Origin: Microbacterium testaceum StLB037
Lineage (GTDB): Bacteria > Actinomycetota > Actinomycetes > Actinomycetales > Microbacteriaceae
DNA length: 64,000 bases
NCBI RefSeq assembly: GCF_008763945.1
Contig: NZ_VTQH01000002.1
Span: forward strand, 690,717-754,716
Reading direction: 5' to 3'
The translations under genes were made by a program, and so were the position numbers. This document shows, one piece after another, positions 38,582 to 47,975 of this stretch; positions within the stretch are counted from its first letter, which is position 1; every line of letters begins with the position of its first letter. The notes under the pieces are model-generated. The model was not told where the DNA came from. It worked only from the letters and a program-made list of their open reading frames with translations, and did no database searches.

Positions 38582-39943
38582 CTACGACAGCTCGCCGGCC
38601 TCCAGCAGCTCGGTCACCAGCGCGGCGATCGCCGAACGCTCCGACCGCGTGAGGGTCACGTGACCGAAGAGGCCGTGTCCCTTCAGCGTCTCGATCACCG
38701 AGGCGACTCCGTCGTGACGGCCGACGCGCAGGTTGTCGCGCTGGCCGACGTCGTGCGTGAGGACCACGCGCGAGTTCTGGCCGATCCGGCTGAGCACCGT
38801 CAGCAGCACGTTCCGCTCGAGCGACTGGGCCTCGTCGACGATCACGAAGGCGTCGTGCAGCGAGCGGCCGCGGATGTGCGTGAGCGGCAGCACCTCGAGC
38901 AGACCGCGCGCGAGCACCTCCTCGAGCACGTTGCCGGAGACGACCGAGCCCAGGGTGTCGAAGACCGCCTGCCCCCAGGGGCCCATCTTCTCGGCCTGGT
39001 CGCCGGGAAGATAGCCGAGCTCCTGACCACCGACGGCGAACAGGGGGCGGAAGACGATGATCTTCTTCTGCTGCTGACGCTCGAGCACCGCTTCGAGCGC
39101 CGCGCACAGGGCGAGGGCCGACTTGCCGGTGCCCGCCCGGCCGCCGAGGGAGACGATGCCCACCTCGGGGTCGAGAAGCAGGTCGAGGGCGATGCGCTGC
39201 TCGGCGGAACGACCGTGCAGACCGAACGCGTCGCGGTCACCGCGCACGAGGCGGTACTCCCCCTTTCCGGTCACGCGGCCGAGCGCCGAACCCCGTTCGG
39301 AGTGGATCACGAGCCCGGTGTTGACGGGCAGTCCCTTCACGGTGTCGCTGACGCCGACCTCGGTCTCGTACAGGTCGGACATCTCGTCGCCCGAGAGGTC
39401 GATCGTGGCGATCCCTGTCCACCCGGAGTCCATGGCTTGCTCGGCGAGGTACTCCTCCGTGCTCAGACCGAGGGATGCCGCCTTCACGCGCATCGGCAGG
39501 TCTTTCGACACGACGGTGACCTCGGCCCCGTCCTGCGCGAGGTTCATCGCGACGGCGAGGATGCGGCTGTCGTTGCCGCCGGTGCGCATGCCCGAGGGCA
39601 GCACCTGCTGGTCGGTGTTGTTCAGCTCCACCCGCAGCGTCCCGTCGGCGCCGACGGGGACGGGGAAGTCGAGCCGGCCGAACTCGACGCGGAGTTCGTC
39701 GAGGTGCCGCAGGGCCTGACGGGCGAAATACCCGATCTCGGGGTCGTGACGTTTCCCCTCCAGCTCGGTGATCACCACGACGGGGATCACCACGGAGTTC
39801 TCCGCGAAGCGGAAGAAGGCCCGCGGATCGCTCAGCAGGACGGAGGTGTCCAGGACGTATGTGCGCAGGGCCTGATCGGCTCCGGCTTCGGACTCGGTGC
39901 TCTCGACGACGTGACGCTGGTCGTACGGTGCTCGTGCAGTCAC
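38582..39943 (-). CDS. phoH2: PhoH family protein with N-terminal PIN domain (PhoH2)
   Basis: A 453-residue fusion of a PIN-type RNase domain (about 28-165; [21 protein letters not shown]) with a PhoH ATPase (Walker [16 protein letters not shown]). PhoH2 proteins are RNA helicase/nucleases. GTG 39943 has GGGAG seven bases upstream; the 19 codons above it are not conserved. It neighbours uppS and trhA as in other actinobacteria. Confidence 0.93.
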   Translation of the reverse strand: MTARAPYDQRHVVESTESEAGADQALRTYVLDTSVLLSDPRAFFRFAENSVVIPVVVITELEGKRHDPEIGYFARQALRHLDELRVEFGRLDFPVPVGADGTLRVELNNTDQQVLPSGMRTGGNDSRILAVAMNLAQDGAEVTVVSKDLPMRVKAASLGLSTEEYLAEQAMDSGWTGIATIDLSGDEMSDLYETEVGVSDTVKGLPVNTGLVIHSERGSALGRVTGKGEYRLVRGDRDAFGLHGRSAEQRIALDLLLDPEVGIVSLGGRAGTGKSALALCAALEAVLERQQQKKIIVFRPLFAVGGQELGYLPGDQAEKMGPWGQAVFDTLGSVVSGNVLEEVLARGLLEVLPLTHIRGRSLHDAFVIVDEAQSLERNVLLTVLSRIGQNSRVVLTHDVGQRDNLRVGRHDGVASVIETLKGHGLFGHVTLTRSERSAIAALVTELLEAGELS

Positions 39944-40190
39944 AACCCACTCCCGACCCGGGTGGAACACCCGGTTGTCACGAGTCGACCTGGGGGTCAC
40001 GAGTCGCGATCCGAAGGTCGACTCGACCGGACTCCATGTCCGATGTCATCACCGTACGGCCCGCCGACACCCCCGAGGGTCGTTAACACGCCGCGAATAT
40101 GACGAGTTCGTGAACAGCGCGTTCGCGCCTCCCGCGGCCGGGAAGTGGTTCACCGGATGCCGAGACCCCGGCGCCGGGCGCCCTGACGCT

Positions 40191-40973
40191 CTACTGCCCG
40201 AACCGGCGATCGCGCGCCGCGAAGTCGCGGATCGCGCGCAGGAAGTCGACCTCGCGGAGGTCGGGCCCCAGGGCTTCGACGAAGTAGAACTCCGAGTGCG
40301 CCGACTGCCACAGGAGGAAATCGCTCAGGCGCTGCTCCCCCGACGTGCGGATCACGAGGTCGGGGTCTGCTTGTCCCCCGGTGTAGAGGTGCTCGCCGAT
40401 CTGCTCGGGGGTGAGGCTCGCGGCGAGCTCTTCGAGAGACCCGCCGGACTGATCGTGCTTCGCGATGATCGAGCGCACGGCATCCACGATCTCGCTCCGC
40501 CCGCCGTAGCCGACCGCGAGGTTGACGTGCAGTCCGTTGTGCCCTTGCGTGCGTTCGGTGACCTCGTGCAGCACCTCGGCGAGCTCGGTCGGCAACCCCT
40601 CGGCGCGGCCGACGTGCTTCACGCGCCAGTTCGGCTCGTGCGACAGCTCCGCGGCGAGCTCGGCGATGATCTCGAGCAGGTCCTGCAGCTCCTGGCTGTC
40701 GCGCTTGACGAGGTTGTCGTTCGAGAGCAGGTAAAGCGATACGACCTCGATCCCGAGATCGTCGCACCACCGCAGGAACTCGTGCATCTTCGCGGCGCCG
40801 GCCCTGTGACCGTGGGCGGCGCTGTCGAACCCGAGCTGCCGCGCCCACCGCCGGTTGCCGTCGATCATCATGGCGACGTGGTGCGGGACGGTCGCCGGCA
40901 TGCGACGACGAAGGCGCGAGATGTAAAGACGGTAGAGCGGTCCTCGCCCCTCGTTCTTCCGCATACGCGCCAC
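40191..40973 (-). CDS. uppS: isoprenyl transferase (cis-prenyl diphosphate synthase)
   Basis: A 260-residue UppS-fold enzyme that extends allylic diphosphates with cis units. Catalytic D38 is in MMIDGNRRWAR; RTSGEQRLSDFLLWQ and SEFYF are family signatures. In actinobacteria this locus encodes the short-chain cis-farnesyl type; chain length cannot be told here. GTG 40973 lies six bases after -10-like TAGCGT, so it is probably leaderless; ATG 40964 is the alternative. It is divergent from trhA. Confidence 0.93.
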   Translation of the reverse strand: MARMRKNEGRGPLYRLYISRLRRRMPATVPHHVAMMIDGNRRWARQLGFDSAAHGHRAGAAKMHEFLRWCDDLGIEVVSLYLLSNDNLVKRDSQELQDLLEIIAELAAELSHEPNWRVKHVGRAEGLPTELAEVLHEVTERTQGHNGLHVNLAVGYGGRSEIVDAVRSIIAKHDQSGGSLEELAASLTPEQIGEHLYTGGQADPDLVIRTSGEQRLSDFLLWQSAHSEFYFVEALGPDLREVDFLRAIRDFAARDRRFGQ

Positions 40974-41097
40974 CCGCCTACGCTACCGCGTCGACGGCTG
41001 CGCCACCCCTCGGAAACGGGTGATCCTTGCTGGGGGAACGGTGTATGCCGCGCCCATGTTCCGCCCGGAGCATGACGCCCGACGTAGGGTCGGGAGA

Positions 41098-41826
41098 GTG
41101 ACGAGCTCGACCCCGGCAGACGGCCCCGACATGCCTCAACTCCCCCTCCTGGAGGCCGGGGCGGTGGGTGCGCAGCCCGATCTCAAGCCCACCTGGCGCG
41201 GTTGGATCCACGCGGGAACCTTCCCCGTGGCCATCGCCGCGGGCATCGTGCTGATCGCTCTCGCACAGGGCACCCCCGGTAAGTGGGCCGCGGCGGTGTT
41301 CATGGCGACCTCGATGCTGCTGTTCGGCAACTCGGCGCTCTACCACCGCTTCCGCTGGAAGCCGAAGACCCTCGCGGTGCTCAAGCGCATCGACCACGCG
41401 AACATCCTGCTGCTGATCGCCGGCACCTACACGCCCCTCGCCGTGCTGGCCCTCCCCACGCCGAAGACCGTGCTGCTGCTGTCGATCGTGTGGGGCGGGG
41501 CGATTCTCGGCATCCTGTTCCGCGTCTTCTGGATCAACGCACCGCGCTGGCTCTACGTCGCGCTCTACCTCGCGCTCGGCTGGGCCGCGGTGATGTACCT
41601 CGGCGACCTGCTCGCGGCGAACGTCGCGATGATGGTGCTGGTCGTCGTCGGCGGACTGCTGTACACCGGCGGCGCGATCGTCTACGCGATCAAGAAGCCC
41701 AACCCGTGGCCCGGGCACTTCGGGTTCCACGAGATCTTCCACGTGTGCACGGTGCTGGCGTTCCTCTGCCATTGGACGGCCTGCCTGCTGATCGCCCTGA
41801 CCCCGGCTTACCACGGCGGGTCCTGA
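41098..41826 (+). CDS. trhA: hemolysin III / PAQR family membrane protein
   Basis: A 242-residue protein with about seven membrane helices and the conserved acidic/His residues of the family: SALYHRFRW, RIDHANI and HEIFHVCTV. Bacterial TrhA proteins affect membrane lipid state. GTG 41098 sits exactly seven bases after a -10-like TAGGGT (41085-41090), so the upstream in-frame reading is rejected. It is divergent from uppS. Confidence 0.9.
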   Translation: MTSSTPADGPDMPQLPLLEAGAVGAQPDLKPTWRGWIHAGTFPVAIAAGIVLIALAQGTPGKWAAAVFMATSMLLFGNSALYHRFRWKPKTLAVLKRIDHANILLLIAGTYTPLAVLALPTPKTVLLLSIVWGGAILGILFRVFWINAPRWLYVALYLALGWAAVMYLGDLLAANVAMMVLVVVGGLLYTGGAIVYAIKKPNPWPGHFGFHEIFHVCTVLAFLCHWTACLLIALTPAYHGGS

Positions 41827-41828
41827 CC

Positions 41829-41892
41829 GCGTGAGTCGCCACGAAAAGTCGCTTCGGAGGTACTGGAAGCGACAGAACCTGGCGACTCGCGC
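41829..41892. repeat. palindromic intergenic hairpin related to 11447-11509
   Basis: The outer stem pairs 41829-41841 with 41880-41892 (one G.T); a 6x6 internal loop follows; the inner stem pairs 41848-41855 with 41866-41873. Outer ends GCGTGAG/CTCGCGC resemble the first element's GCGTGAG/CTCACGC. It lies two bases after the trhA stop, so it may also end transcription. Confidence 0.6.
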
Positions 41893-41931
41893 GAGCGAGT
41901 GAGCCCCGGATGCCGGACCCCCGGCGACCGG

Positions 41932-42207
41932 TCAGCTGCGGGGAGCGGCCGGGTCGATGTCCTGGTCGTCGGTCGTGCTGGCGTTCTCGGCCGCGCGCGC
42001 CTGCTCCTCGGCATCCAGTTCCGCGTTCACTTCCTCGCGGTAGCGCCCGCGGCGGATGCGGCGCAGCATGTCCCACACGAGGAGGAACACCGCGATCCCG
42101 ATGAAGGCGATGGCGGCGAAACCGAGCGGTCCGGGCGTGACGATCGACTCGTCGGGGGTCACAGCCGGAGAGGGTGTGGTCGCGAGGGCGACGATCACGG
42201 AGTGCAT
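41932..42207 (-). CDS. small membrane protein, unknown
   Basis: A 91-residue protein: a short exported N-terminus, one membrane helix at about 27-47 (PLGFAAIAFIGIAVFLLVWDM), then a basic and acidic cytoplasmic tail. ATG 42207 has GAAGGA upstream. By position it resembles the small membrane protein beside mca in mycobacteria (Rv1083 type), though mca itself is absent. It is divergent from the DUF4307 gene. Confidence 0.7.
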   Translation of the reverse strand: MHSVIVALATTPSPAVTPDESIVTPGPLGFAAIAFIGIAVFLLVWDMLRRIRRGRYREEVNAELDAEEQARAAENASTTDDQDIDPAAPRS

Positions 42208-42270
42208 GGAGTCCTTCGGTCCGGGCGGAAGCGCGTAGCCTGGTACTCCAGCCTAAAGCCCGGGGAGACC

Positions 42271-42666
42271 ATGACGACGCAAGCCCTGCTCGATGACCGC
42301 TACGGGCGCACGCGTTCGCCGCGGCGGCGCATCCTCGGCTGGTCGATCGTCGGCGTGCTCGCGGTGAGCGCTGTCGGCTACCTCGGCTACACGACGTATG
42401 CGACCAGCGCTGGCTCCGTCAGCGCGACCGATACCGGGTACACGGTCGAATCCGACAAGCTCGTGTCGACCAGCTTCCAGATCACGGCGCCCGTCGGAGA
42501 GCCGGTCGCCTGCGCGCTCGAAGCCCGCGACGAGGGCCACGGCACCGTCGGCTGGCGGGTCGTGGAGTACCCGGCATCCGACGATCACACCCGCGCGTTC
42601 ACCGAGACGATTCCGACGCTGTCGCTGGCGACCACGGGTTTTGTCAACGCCTGCTGGGTGCCGTAA
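42271..42666 (+). CDS. DUF4307 membrane protein
   Basis: A 131-residue protein with a basic cytoplasmic start (LLDDRYGR), one membrane helix at about 21-43 and an extracytoplasmic domain. DUF4307 proteins lie upstream of greA in many actinobacteria; the function is unknown. ATG 42271 was chosen because GGGGAG lies just upstream and the 124 codons above it lie in an intergenic/antisense region. Confidence 0.85.
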   Translation: MTTQALLDDRYGRTRSPRRRILGWSIVGVLAVSAVGYLGYTTYATSAGSVSATDTGYTVESDKLVSTSFQITAPVGEPVACALEARDEGHGTVGWRVVEYPASDDHTRAFTETIPTLSLATTGFVNACWVP

Positions 42667-42684
42667 ACTCGCGGGATCACGACG

Positions 42685-42707
42685 CGCCCCGGCTCGATGC
42701 CGGGGCG
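42685..42707 (+). terminator. intrinsic terminator between DUF4307 gene and greA
   Basis: A 9-bp perfect stem (42685-42693 with 42699-42707), loop TCGAT, then TTCGACAT. Confidence 0.7.
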
Positions 42708-42770
42708 TTCGACATATCCCCCGCCGACGGCCGAACCGATTGCCGTCAGCGCCTCGACGAAGGAGTACCC

Positions 42771-43262
42771 GTGTCCAACGACGCTCAGGTGACGTTCCTC
42801 ACGCAAGACGCCTACGACCGCCTCCACAACGAGCTCGAGCACCTCTCGACCACCGGTCGCGAAGAGATCGCGAAGCGCATCGAGGCCGCGCGCGAAGAGG
42901 GCGACCTCAAGGAGAACGGCGGCTACCACGCCGCGAAGGACGAGCAGGGCAAGCAGGAGGCGCGTATCCGCACGCTCCAGCAGCTGCTGAAGGATGCCAA
43001 GGTCGGCGAAGCCCCCGAGAGCCACGGCGTCGTCGAGTCGGGCACCGTCGTCACGGCGATCGTCGCCGGCGGCGAAGAGAAGTTCCTGCTCGGCAACCGC
43101 GAGATCGCCGCGAACTCCGAGCTCGACGTCTACAGCGAGGCGTCGCCCCTCGGTGCGGCGATCATGGGCCTGAAAGAGGGCGACAAGGGTTCGTACACCG
43201 CCCCCAACGGCAAAGAGATCTCGGTCGAGGTCGTGAAGGTCGAGACCTACTCGGGTCAGTGA
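42771..43262 (+). CDS. greA: transcription elongation factor GreA
   Basis: A 163-residue factor that rescues backtracked RNA polymerase. The N-terminal coiled coil carries acidic tip residues (EEGDLKENGGYHAAKDEQG), and the C-terminal FKBP-like domain has ASPLGAAIMGLKEGDKG. GTG 42771 follows GAAGGAG at good spacing. It is separated from DUF4307 by a terminator, so it likely has its own promoter. Confidence 0.96.
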   Translation: MSNDAQVTFLTQDAYDRLHNELEHLSTTGREEIAKRIEAAREEGDLKENGGYHAAKDEQGKQEARIRTLQQLLKDAKVGEAPESHGVVESGTVVTAIVAGGEEKFLLGNREIAANSELDVYSEASPLGAAIMGLKEGDKGSYTAPNGKEISVEVVKVETYSGQ

Positions 43263-43274
43263 CCCGCTGACTCC

Positions 43275-43314
43275 CCGCGAGCCGCTCCCCCGTCGTCGGG
43301 TGGGCGGCTCGCGG
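43275..43314 (+). terminator. intrinsic terminator of greA
   Basis: An 11-bp stem (43275-43285 with 43304-43314) followed by CGTTTCCG. Confidence 0.75.
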
Positions 43315-43348
43315 CGTTTCCGCGGACATTGCCGCGAGCATTGCGGGT

Positions 43349-43378
43349 TTGGGGCGGATTCCGCCGCTTGGGGCGGAT
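43349..43378. repeat. 11-bp direct repeat between greA and ilvA
   Basis: TTGGGGCGGAT occurs at 43349-43359 and 43368-43378, eight bases apart. CGCCCCGA-containing sequences facing them at 43386-43414 could pair with them in RNA. No gene is seen in 43263-43527. Confidence 0.55.
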
Positions 43379-43527
43379 GATTCTCGCCCCGAACGACGAA
43401 ATGCGCCCCGAGCCGGGCCGACGTGCGACATCGACCGCGCCCTCCGGCGCACGGCTGCCAGGCGCACGCACAGCCCGCTGGGCGCGCCCGCGTCAGGACC
43501 GTAATCGACCGACCCGACGCAGGGCGC

Positions 43528-44757
43528 TCAGTTCGGAACGACCGTCGCGATGAACCCGGCGTCCTCGAGGGTCTGGATTACCAGGGCCCGGTGCTCCTCG
43601 CCGCGCGTCTCGACGCTCAGCTGCAGGATCACCTCGCTGATCTGCAGGCCCTGCCCGTGGCGCGTGTGCAGCACCTCGATGACGTTCGCGCCCACGCCCG
43701 CGAGCAGCTCCGACACCCGGGCGAGCTGACCCGGGCGATCGGGCAGCGGAATGCGCAGGGACATGTAGCGACCGGATGCCGACAGCCCGTGCGCCACGAC
43801 CCGCTGCAGCAGAAGGGGGTCGATGTTGCCGCCCGAGAGGATGGTGACCGTGGGACCGCTCGCCTTCACCTTGCCGGCGAGGATCGCCGCCACGCCCACC
43901 GCTCCCGCGGGCTCGACGACCTGCTTGGCACGTTCGAGCAGCACGAGCAGCGCGCGGGCGATGTCGTCTTCGGTGACGGTCACGACCTCGTCGACGTACT
44001 GACGGATGAGCTCGAACGGCAGGTCGCCGGGGCGGGCGACCGCGATGCCGTCGGCGATGGTCGGGGTGGTCTCCACCTGCAGCGGGTATCCCGCGGCGAG
44101 CGACGAGGGGTAGGCGGCGGAGTTGTGGGCCTGCACGCCGATGATGCGTACCTCGCGGCCCTCGGCGGCGGCGCGGGCCTTGACGGCGGAGGCGACGCCG
44201 GCCGCGAGCCCTCCCCCGCCGATGCCGACGATGACGGTCTCGAGGTCGGGCATGTCCTCGACGAGCTCGAGACCCAGCGTCCCCTGTCCCACCACGATGT
44301 CGCGGTGATCGAAGGGATGGATCAGTACGGCTCCCGTGCGCTCGGCGAACTCGGCGGCCAGGCGCAGCGGCGTCTCGACGGTCGCCCCCTCGAGGATGAC
44401 CTCGGCGCCGTAGCCGCGCGTGGCGAGGAGCTTCGGCACCGGCACGCCCAGGGGCATGAAGATCGTGGCCGAGATGCCCAGCTGCTGCGCGGCCAGCGCC
44501 ACGCCCTGCGCGTGGTTGCCGGCAGATGCCGCAACGACGCCTCGCGCCCGCTCCTCCGCGGTCAGGCGCGAGAGGCGGTAGGTCGCCCCGCGGATCTTGA
44601 ACGACCCGGTGCGCTGCAGGTTCTCGAGCTTGAGGTTCACCGGCACGCCGAGCAGCTCGGTGAGGTGCAGCGACTCGTCGAGGGGCGTCCGCGTGATGAT
44701 GCCGCGCAGGTTCTGCGCGGCATCCTCGAACTCGGCCAGGGTGGGAGTGTCGTTCAT
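43528..44757 (-). CDS. ilvA: threonine ammonia-lyase (threonine dehydratase)
   Basis: A 409-residue PLP enzyme making 2-oxobutanoate from threonine. PLP lysine K54 is in GSFKIRGA; SAGNHAQGVA and GIGGGGLAAGV bind the cofactor phosphate. A C-terminal ACT-like domain (about 325-409) is present, but the length is that of the short form, so isoleucine control may differ from E. coli IlvA. The start overlaps the AI-2E transporter stop by four bases. Confidence 0.94.
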   Translation of the reverse strand: MNDTPTLAEFEDAAQNLRGIITRTPLDESLHLTELLGVPVNLKLENLQRTGSFKIRGATYRLSRLTAEERARGVVAASAGNHAQGVALAAQQLGISATIFMPLGVPVPKLLATRGYGAEVILEGATVETPLRLAAEFAERTGAVLIHPFDHRDIVVGQGTLGLELVEDMPDLETVIVGIGGGGLAAGVASAVKARAAAEGREVRIIGVQAHNSAAYPSSLAAGYPLQVETTPTIADGIAVARPGDLPFELIRQYVDEVVTVTEDDIARALLVLLERAKQVVEPAGAVGVAAILAGKVKASGPTVTILSGGNIDPLLLQRVVAHGLSASGRYMSLRIPLPDRPGQLARVSELLAGVGANVIEVLHTRHGQGLQISEVILQLSVETRGEEHRALVIQTLEDAGFIATVVPN

Positions 44758-45944
44758 GATCTCCTTCCGCGCTCACGCGGGACGGTCCGCCAGATCAGAT
44801 CCGGGGATGCCAATGCCTCGCCGTCGCGCTTCCACGCTTTCGTGCTCAGATACACGGCGACGACGTTCACGAAAGCGGCGAGGGGCACCGCGAACAGCGC
44901 CCCCGCGATGCCGCCGACCATCGCGCCGCCCGCGACCACCAGGACCACCGCGAGGGGGTGCACCTTGACCGCCGAACCCATCAGGATCGGGTGCAGGACA
45001 TGGCTCTCGAACTGCTGCACACCGAGCACGACGATGAGCATGAACAGCGCGATGAGGGGTCCGTTGTAGACGAGGGCGATGAATACCGCGAGGGTTCCCG
45101 TGGCGATCGCGCCGACGAACGGGATGAACGCACCGAGGAAGACGAGCACACCGATCGGGATCGACAGGGGCACACCGAGCAGGAACGCGCCGAGACCGAT
45201 GCCGATGGCGTCGATCGTCGCGACCAGCAGCTGGGTGCGGGCGTAGCTCTTGATCGTCCGCCAGCCGGCGCGTCCGGCGCCGTCGACCGCGGGGCGGGCG
45301 GCGCGGGGGAACAGGCGCGTCGTCCAGCGCCAAATCCCTCCGCCGTCGGCGAGCAGGCACAGCAGGATGAACAGCGTCAGCAGCACGCCGGTCGCGACGT
45401 GACCGATCGTCGAGCCGATCGTCAGGGCTCCGGTCCAGATGACCTCGCCCTGCTGCTGCAAGAAGGTCCCGGCCTGCTTCAGGCTGTCGTCGATCTGCTG
45501 AGCGCTGAGGTGCAGGGGGCCGCTGATGAGGTATTCGCGTAGCTGGCGCACGGAGCTCTCGGTGCGTTCGCGGACCGAGGCGAACTCGAGCGAGATCTGC
45601 CACACGGCGACCCACACGAGACCCGCGATGATCGCGAGCGTCCCGAGGACGGTGACGATGATGGCGAGCCACTTGGGCCAGCGGTGTCGCAGCAGGAACG
45701 AGAACCCCGGCCAGACCAGCGCGGACACGAGGACGGCGACCAGGAGCGGGATGACCAGGAGCTTCAGCTGGATGACGACGAAGATCACGACCGCGAGGGC
45801 CGCGGCGATCACGAGGAGCCTCCAGGCGTAGGCGGTCGCCTGGCGCAGGGCCGGCGGGACCGGGGGCTGCAGGTCGCTCGACACGGTGCGACGTCGGAGG
45901 GCGTCGAGGAAGGATCCGCGCTCGTCGGGACCGGTTCCACTCAT
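44754..45944 (-). CDS. AI-2E family transporter-like membrane protein
   Basis: A 396-residue polytopic protein with about eight membrane segments and a central soluble loop; family motifs include GVPLSIPIGVLVFLGAFIP and HPLAVVLVVAGGAMVGG. Members are linked to quorum-signal export or Na+/H+ antiport; the substrate is not predictable. -10-like TAGGCT lies six bases before the ATG. It overlaps ilvA, but a metabolic link is unknown. Confidence 0.88.
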   Translation of the reverse strand: MSGTGPDERGSFLDALRRRTVSSDLQPPVPPALRQATAYAWRLLVIAAALAVVIFVVIQLKLLVIPLLVAVLVSALVWPGFSFLLRHRWPKWLAIIVTVLGTLAIIAGLVWVAVWQISLEFASVRERTESSVRQLREYLISGPLHLSAQQIDDSLKQAGTFLQQQGEVIWTGALTIGSTIGHVATGVLLTLFILLCLLADGGGIWRWTTRLFPRAARPAVDGAGRAGWRTIKSYARTQLLVATIDAIGIGLGAFLLGVPLSIPIGVLVFLGAFIPFVGAIATGTLAVFIALVYNGPLIALFMLIVVLGVQQFESHVLHPILMGSAVKVHPLAVVLVVAGGAMVGGIAGALFAVPLAAFVNVVAVYLSTKAWKRDGEALASPDLIWRTVPRERGRRS

Positions 45945-45984
45945 CCCGTCAGCCTACCGCCGCGCCGAGTCCGCGCCGGCGGCG

Positions 45985-46007
45985 ATGTCGGAGGGGGTCG
46001 ATACGGT
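45985..46007 (+). promoter_or_regulatory. PafBC-type promoter of the AlkX/YcaQ-like glycosylase
   Basis: ATGTCGGAG (45985-45993), eight bases, TACGGT (46002-46007), seven bases, ATG 46015. It fits the window consensus perfectly. Confidence 0.7.
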
Positions 46008-46014
46008 GAGACGC

Positions 46015-47256
46015 ATGACCATGACGCTCCGCCGGGCCGACGCCCGCCGCATCGCCCTGGCCGCCCAGGGCTTCGCCCGGCCGCGCCCCGCGACGGTGGG
46101 CACGCGTCAGATCACCGGGGCCCTGCACCGCATGCGCATCCTGCAGATCGACTCGGTCAACGTGTTCTCACGCTCCCACTACATGCCCCTCTTCGCGCGG
46201 CTCGGTCCCTACGACCCCGCTCTGCTCGACAGACTCGCTTTCTCGCGTCGCCCGAAGTGGATGGAGTCCTGGGCGCACGTGGCATCCCTCGTCTCGGTCG
46301 ACGACTGGCCCCTGCTGCAGTTCCGTCGCGACGATCTACGCGCCAAGTACGGGCGTGACGCGTGGGCAGAGGCGAACCAGCCCCTGCTGCAGTGGCTGCG
46401 CGACGAGCTGGCCGACCGCGGGCCGTTGCGCCCGGCCGAGATCGATCACGATGCGCGCAGCGGGTCCCGCGGGCCGTGGTGGGGGTGGGACGACGTCAAG
46501 AACGGACTCGAGCGCCTGTGGCTGTTCGGCGAGGTCGCCATCGCGGGGCGACGCGGTTTCGAGCGGCGCTACGCCCTGGCATCCGACGTCCTCCCTCCCC
46601 AAGCCCTCGAGACGACGGTGCCGCGCGCCGAGGCGATCGCCGAGCTCGTTCGCCGCGCTGCCCTCGCGTACGGCGTCGCCACGGCGGCCGACCTCGCCGA
46701 CTACTGGCGCATCCGCGATCGCCCGGCGGTGATGGCCGGCATCCACGATCTGGTCGACAGCGGTGAGTTGATCCCCGTCGCCGTCGACGGGTGGCAGACG
46801 GCCGGCCGCCCGGCCAAAGCGTGGCTGCATCGCGACACCGCCCGACCGCGCCGAGTGGATGCCGCGGCCATCCTCACCCCGTTCGACCCGGTGGTGTGGT
46901 TCCGCGACCGCGCGGAGCGGCTCTTCGACTTCGATTACCGCATCGAGATCTACACGCCCGCGCCGCAGCGCCGGTTCGGCTATTACTCGTTGCCGTTGCT
47001 CGTCGGCGACGATGTGGTGGGCCGCCTCGACCTCAAAGCCGATCGAGCCGCCGGTGCGCTGCGCGTGCAGTCGGCCTGGTGGGAGCCCGGGGCCCCGCCC
47101 GCGGCCGCGGAGCGCATCGCGGCGGAGCTCCTCACCGCGGCGCGCTGGCAGGAGCTCGAGCGCGTCACGGTGTCGCGGTGGGGCACCGCCGCGGATGATC
47201 TCGCGGGCGCATTGAGAGCGGAACGCCACGACCACCCCGACGGTCGCGCGAACTGA
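46015..47256 (+). CDS. winged-helix DNA glycosylase, AlkX/YcaQ-like
   Basis: A 413-residue protein of the HTH_42/YcaQ superfamily, which includes E. coli YcaQ (AlkX, crosslink unhooking) and Streptomyces AlkZ. The QxD-type active-site region is seen in RILQIDSVNVFSRSHYMPLF (about 38-57); KPKW-like RRPKWMESWAH and LTPFDPVVWFRDR are also conserved. ATG 46015 is fixed by the leaderless promoter. It likely removes alkylated or crosslinked bases. Confidence 0.87.
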   Translation: MTMTLRRADARRIALAAQGFARPRPATVGTRQITGALHRMRILQIDSVNVFSRSHYMPLFARLGPYDPALLDRLAFSRRPKWMESWAHVASLVSVDDWPLLQFRRDDLRAKYGRDAWAEANQPLLQWLRDELADRGPLRPAEIDHDARSGSRGPWWGWDDVKNGLERLWLFGEVAIAGRRGFERRYALASDVLPPQALETTVPRAEAIAELVRRAALAYGVATAADLADYWRIRDRPAVMAGIHDLVDSGELIPVAVDGWQTAGRPAKAWLHRDTARPRRVDAAAILTPFDPVVWFRDRAERLFDFDYRIEIYTPAPQRRFGYYSLPLLVGDDVVGRLDLKADRAAGALRVQSAWWEPGAPPAAAERIAAELLTAARWQELERVTVSRWGTAADDLAGALRAERHDHPDGRAN

Positions 47257-47258
47257 GA

Positions 47259-47290
47259 CGCGCCCCCTCCGCCAGAGCGGAGGGGGCGCG
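47259..47290. terminator. bidirectional intrinsic terminator
   Basis: A 14-bp perfect stem (47259-47272 with 47277-47290), loop CAGA, lies between the convergent glycosylase and lemA genes. Confidence 0.85.
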
Positions 47291-47295
47291 ACAGG

Positions 47296-47865
47296 TCAGA
47301 ACTGCACGCGTGGCGGCTCCGCGATCGCGGCGCCGTCGATCACCTCGAAGAACTCCCGCTCGTGGAAGCCGAGCTGGCGAGCGAAGAGGTTGTTCGGGAA
47401 CATCTTGATCTTGGTGTTCAGCTCGCGCACGCCGCCGTTGTAGAAACGGCGCGACGCCTGGATCTTGTCTTCGGTGTCGACGATCGAGTGCTGGAGCTGC
47501 AGGAAGTTCTGGCTCGCCTGGAGCTGCGGGTACGCCTCGGCGACCGCGAACAGCGACTTCAACGCCTGCTGCATGTGGCCCTCGGCGACACCCGCCTCGG
47601 CCGGGCTCTGCGCCGACAGCGTCTCGGCGCGAGCGCGCGTGACGTTCTCGAACACGGCTTTCTCGTGGGCCGCGTAGCCCTTCACCGTCTCGATGAGGTT
47701 CGGAAGCAGGTCGGCCCGGCGCTTGAGCTGGACGGTGATGTCGCTCCACGCCTCATCGACGCGAACGTTGAGCGCGACGAGACTGTTGTAGGTGGCCCAC
47801 AGGTAGATGCCGGCGATCACCAGGACGCCGACGATCACGATGACCGGTACGAGCCACTCCCACAT
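47296..47865 (-). CDS. lemA: LemA family protein
   Basis: A 189-residue protein with an N-terminal membrane helix (about 5-27) and helical-bundle domain: YNSLVALNVRVDEAWSDI, QLKRRADLLPNLIETVKGY and ASRRFYNGGVRELN are classic LemA motifs. Function is poorly defined. ATG 47865 is preferred; a GTG four codons upstream is possible. A -10-like TAGACT occurs about 35 bases upstream. Confidence 0.9.
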   Translation of the reverse strand: MWEWLVPVIVIVGVLVIAGIYLWATYNSLVALNVRVDEAWSDITVQLKRRADLLPNLIETVKGYAAHEKAVFENVTRARAETLSAQSPAEAGVAEGHMQQALKSLFAVAEAYPQLQASQNFLQLQHSIVDTEDKIQASRRFYNGGVRELNTKIKMFPNNLFARQLGFHEREFFEVIDGAAIAEPPRVQF

Positions 47866-47975
47866 AAGTCCCCACACTTTCGTTCGGAAGATTGCCCTTC
47901 AGTCTAACTGCGGGGCGCGCCTCGTTACGGGTGGTGGCGGGTACTCCCAGGCGATCTGCACGCGAGCCGAATCTG

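Noticed and set aside
41085..41097. TAGGGT before trhA as a damage-type promoter
   Set aside because: No TGTCGG element lies eight bases upstream; it is an ordinary leaderless -10.
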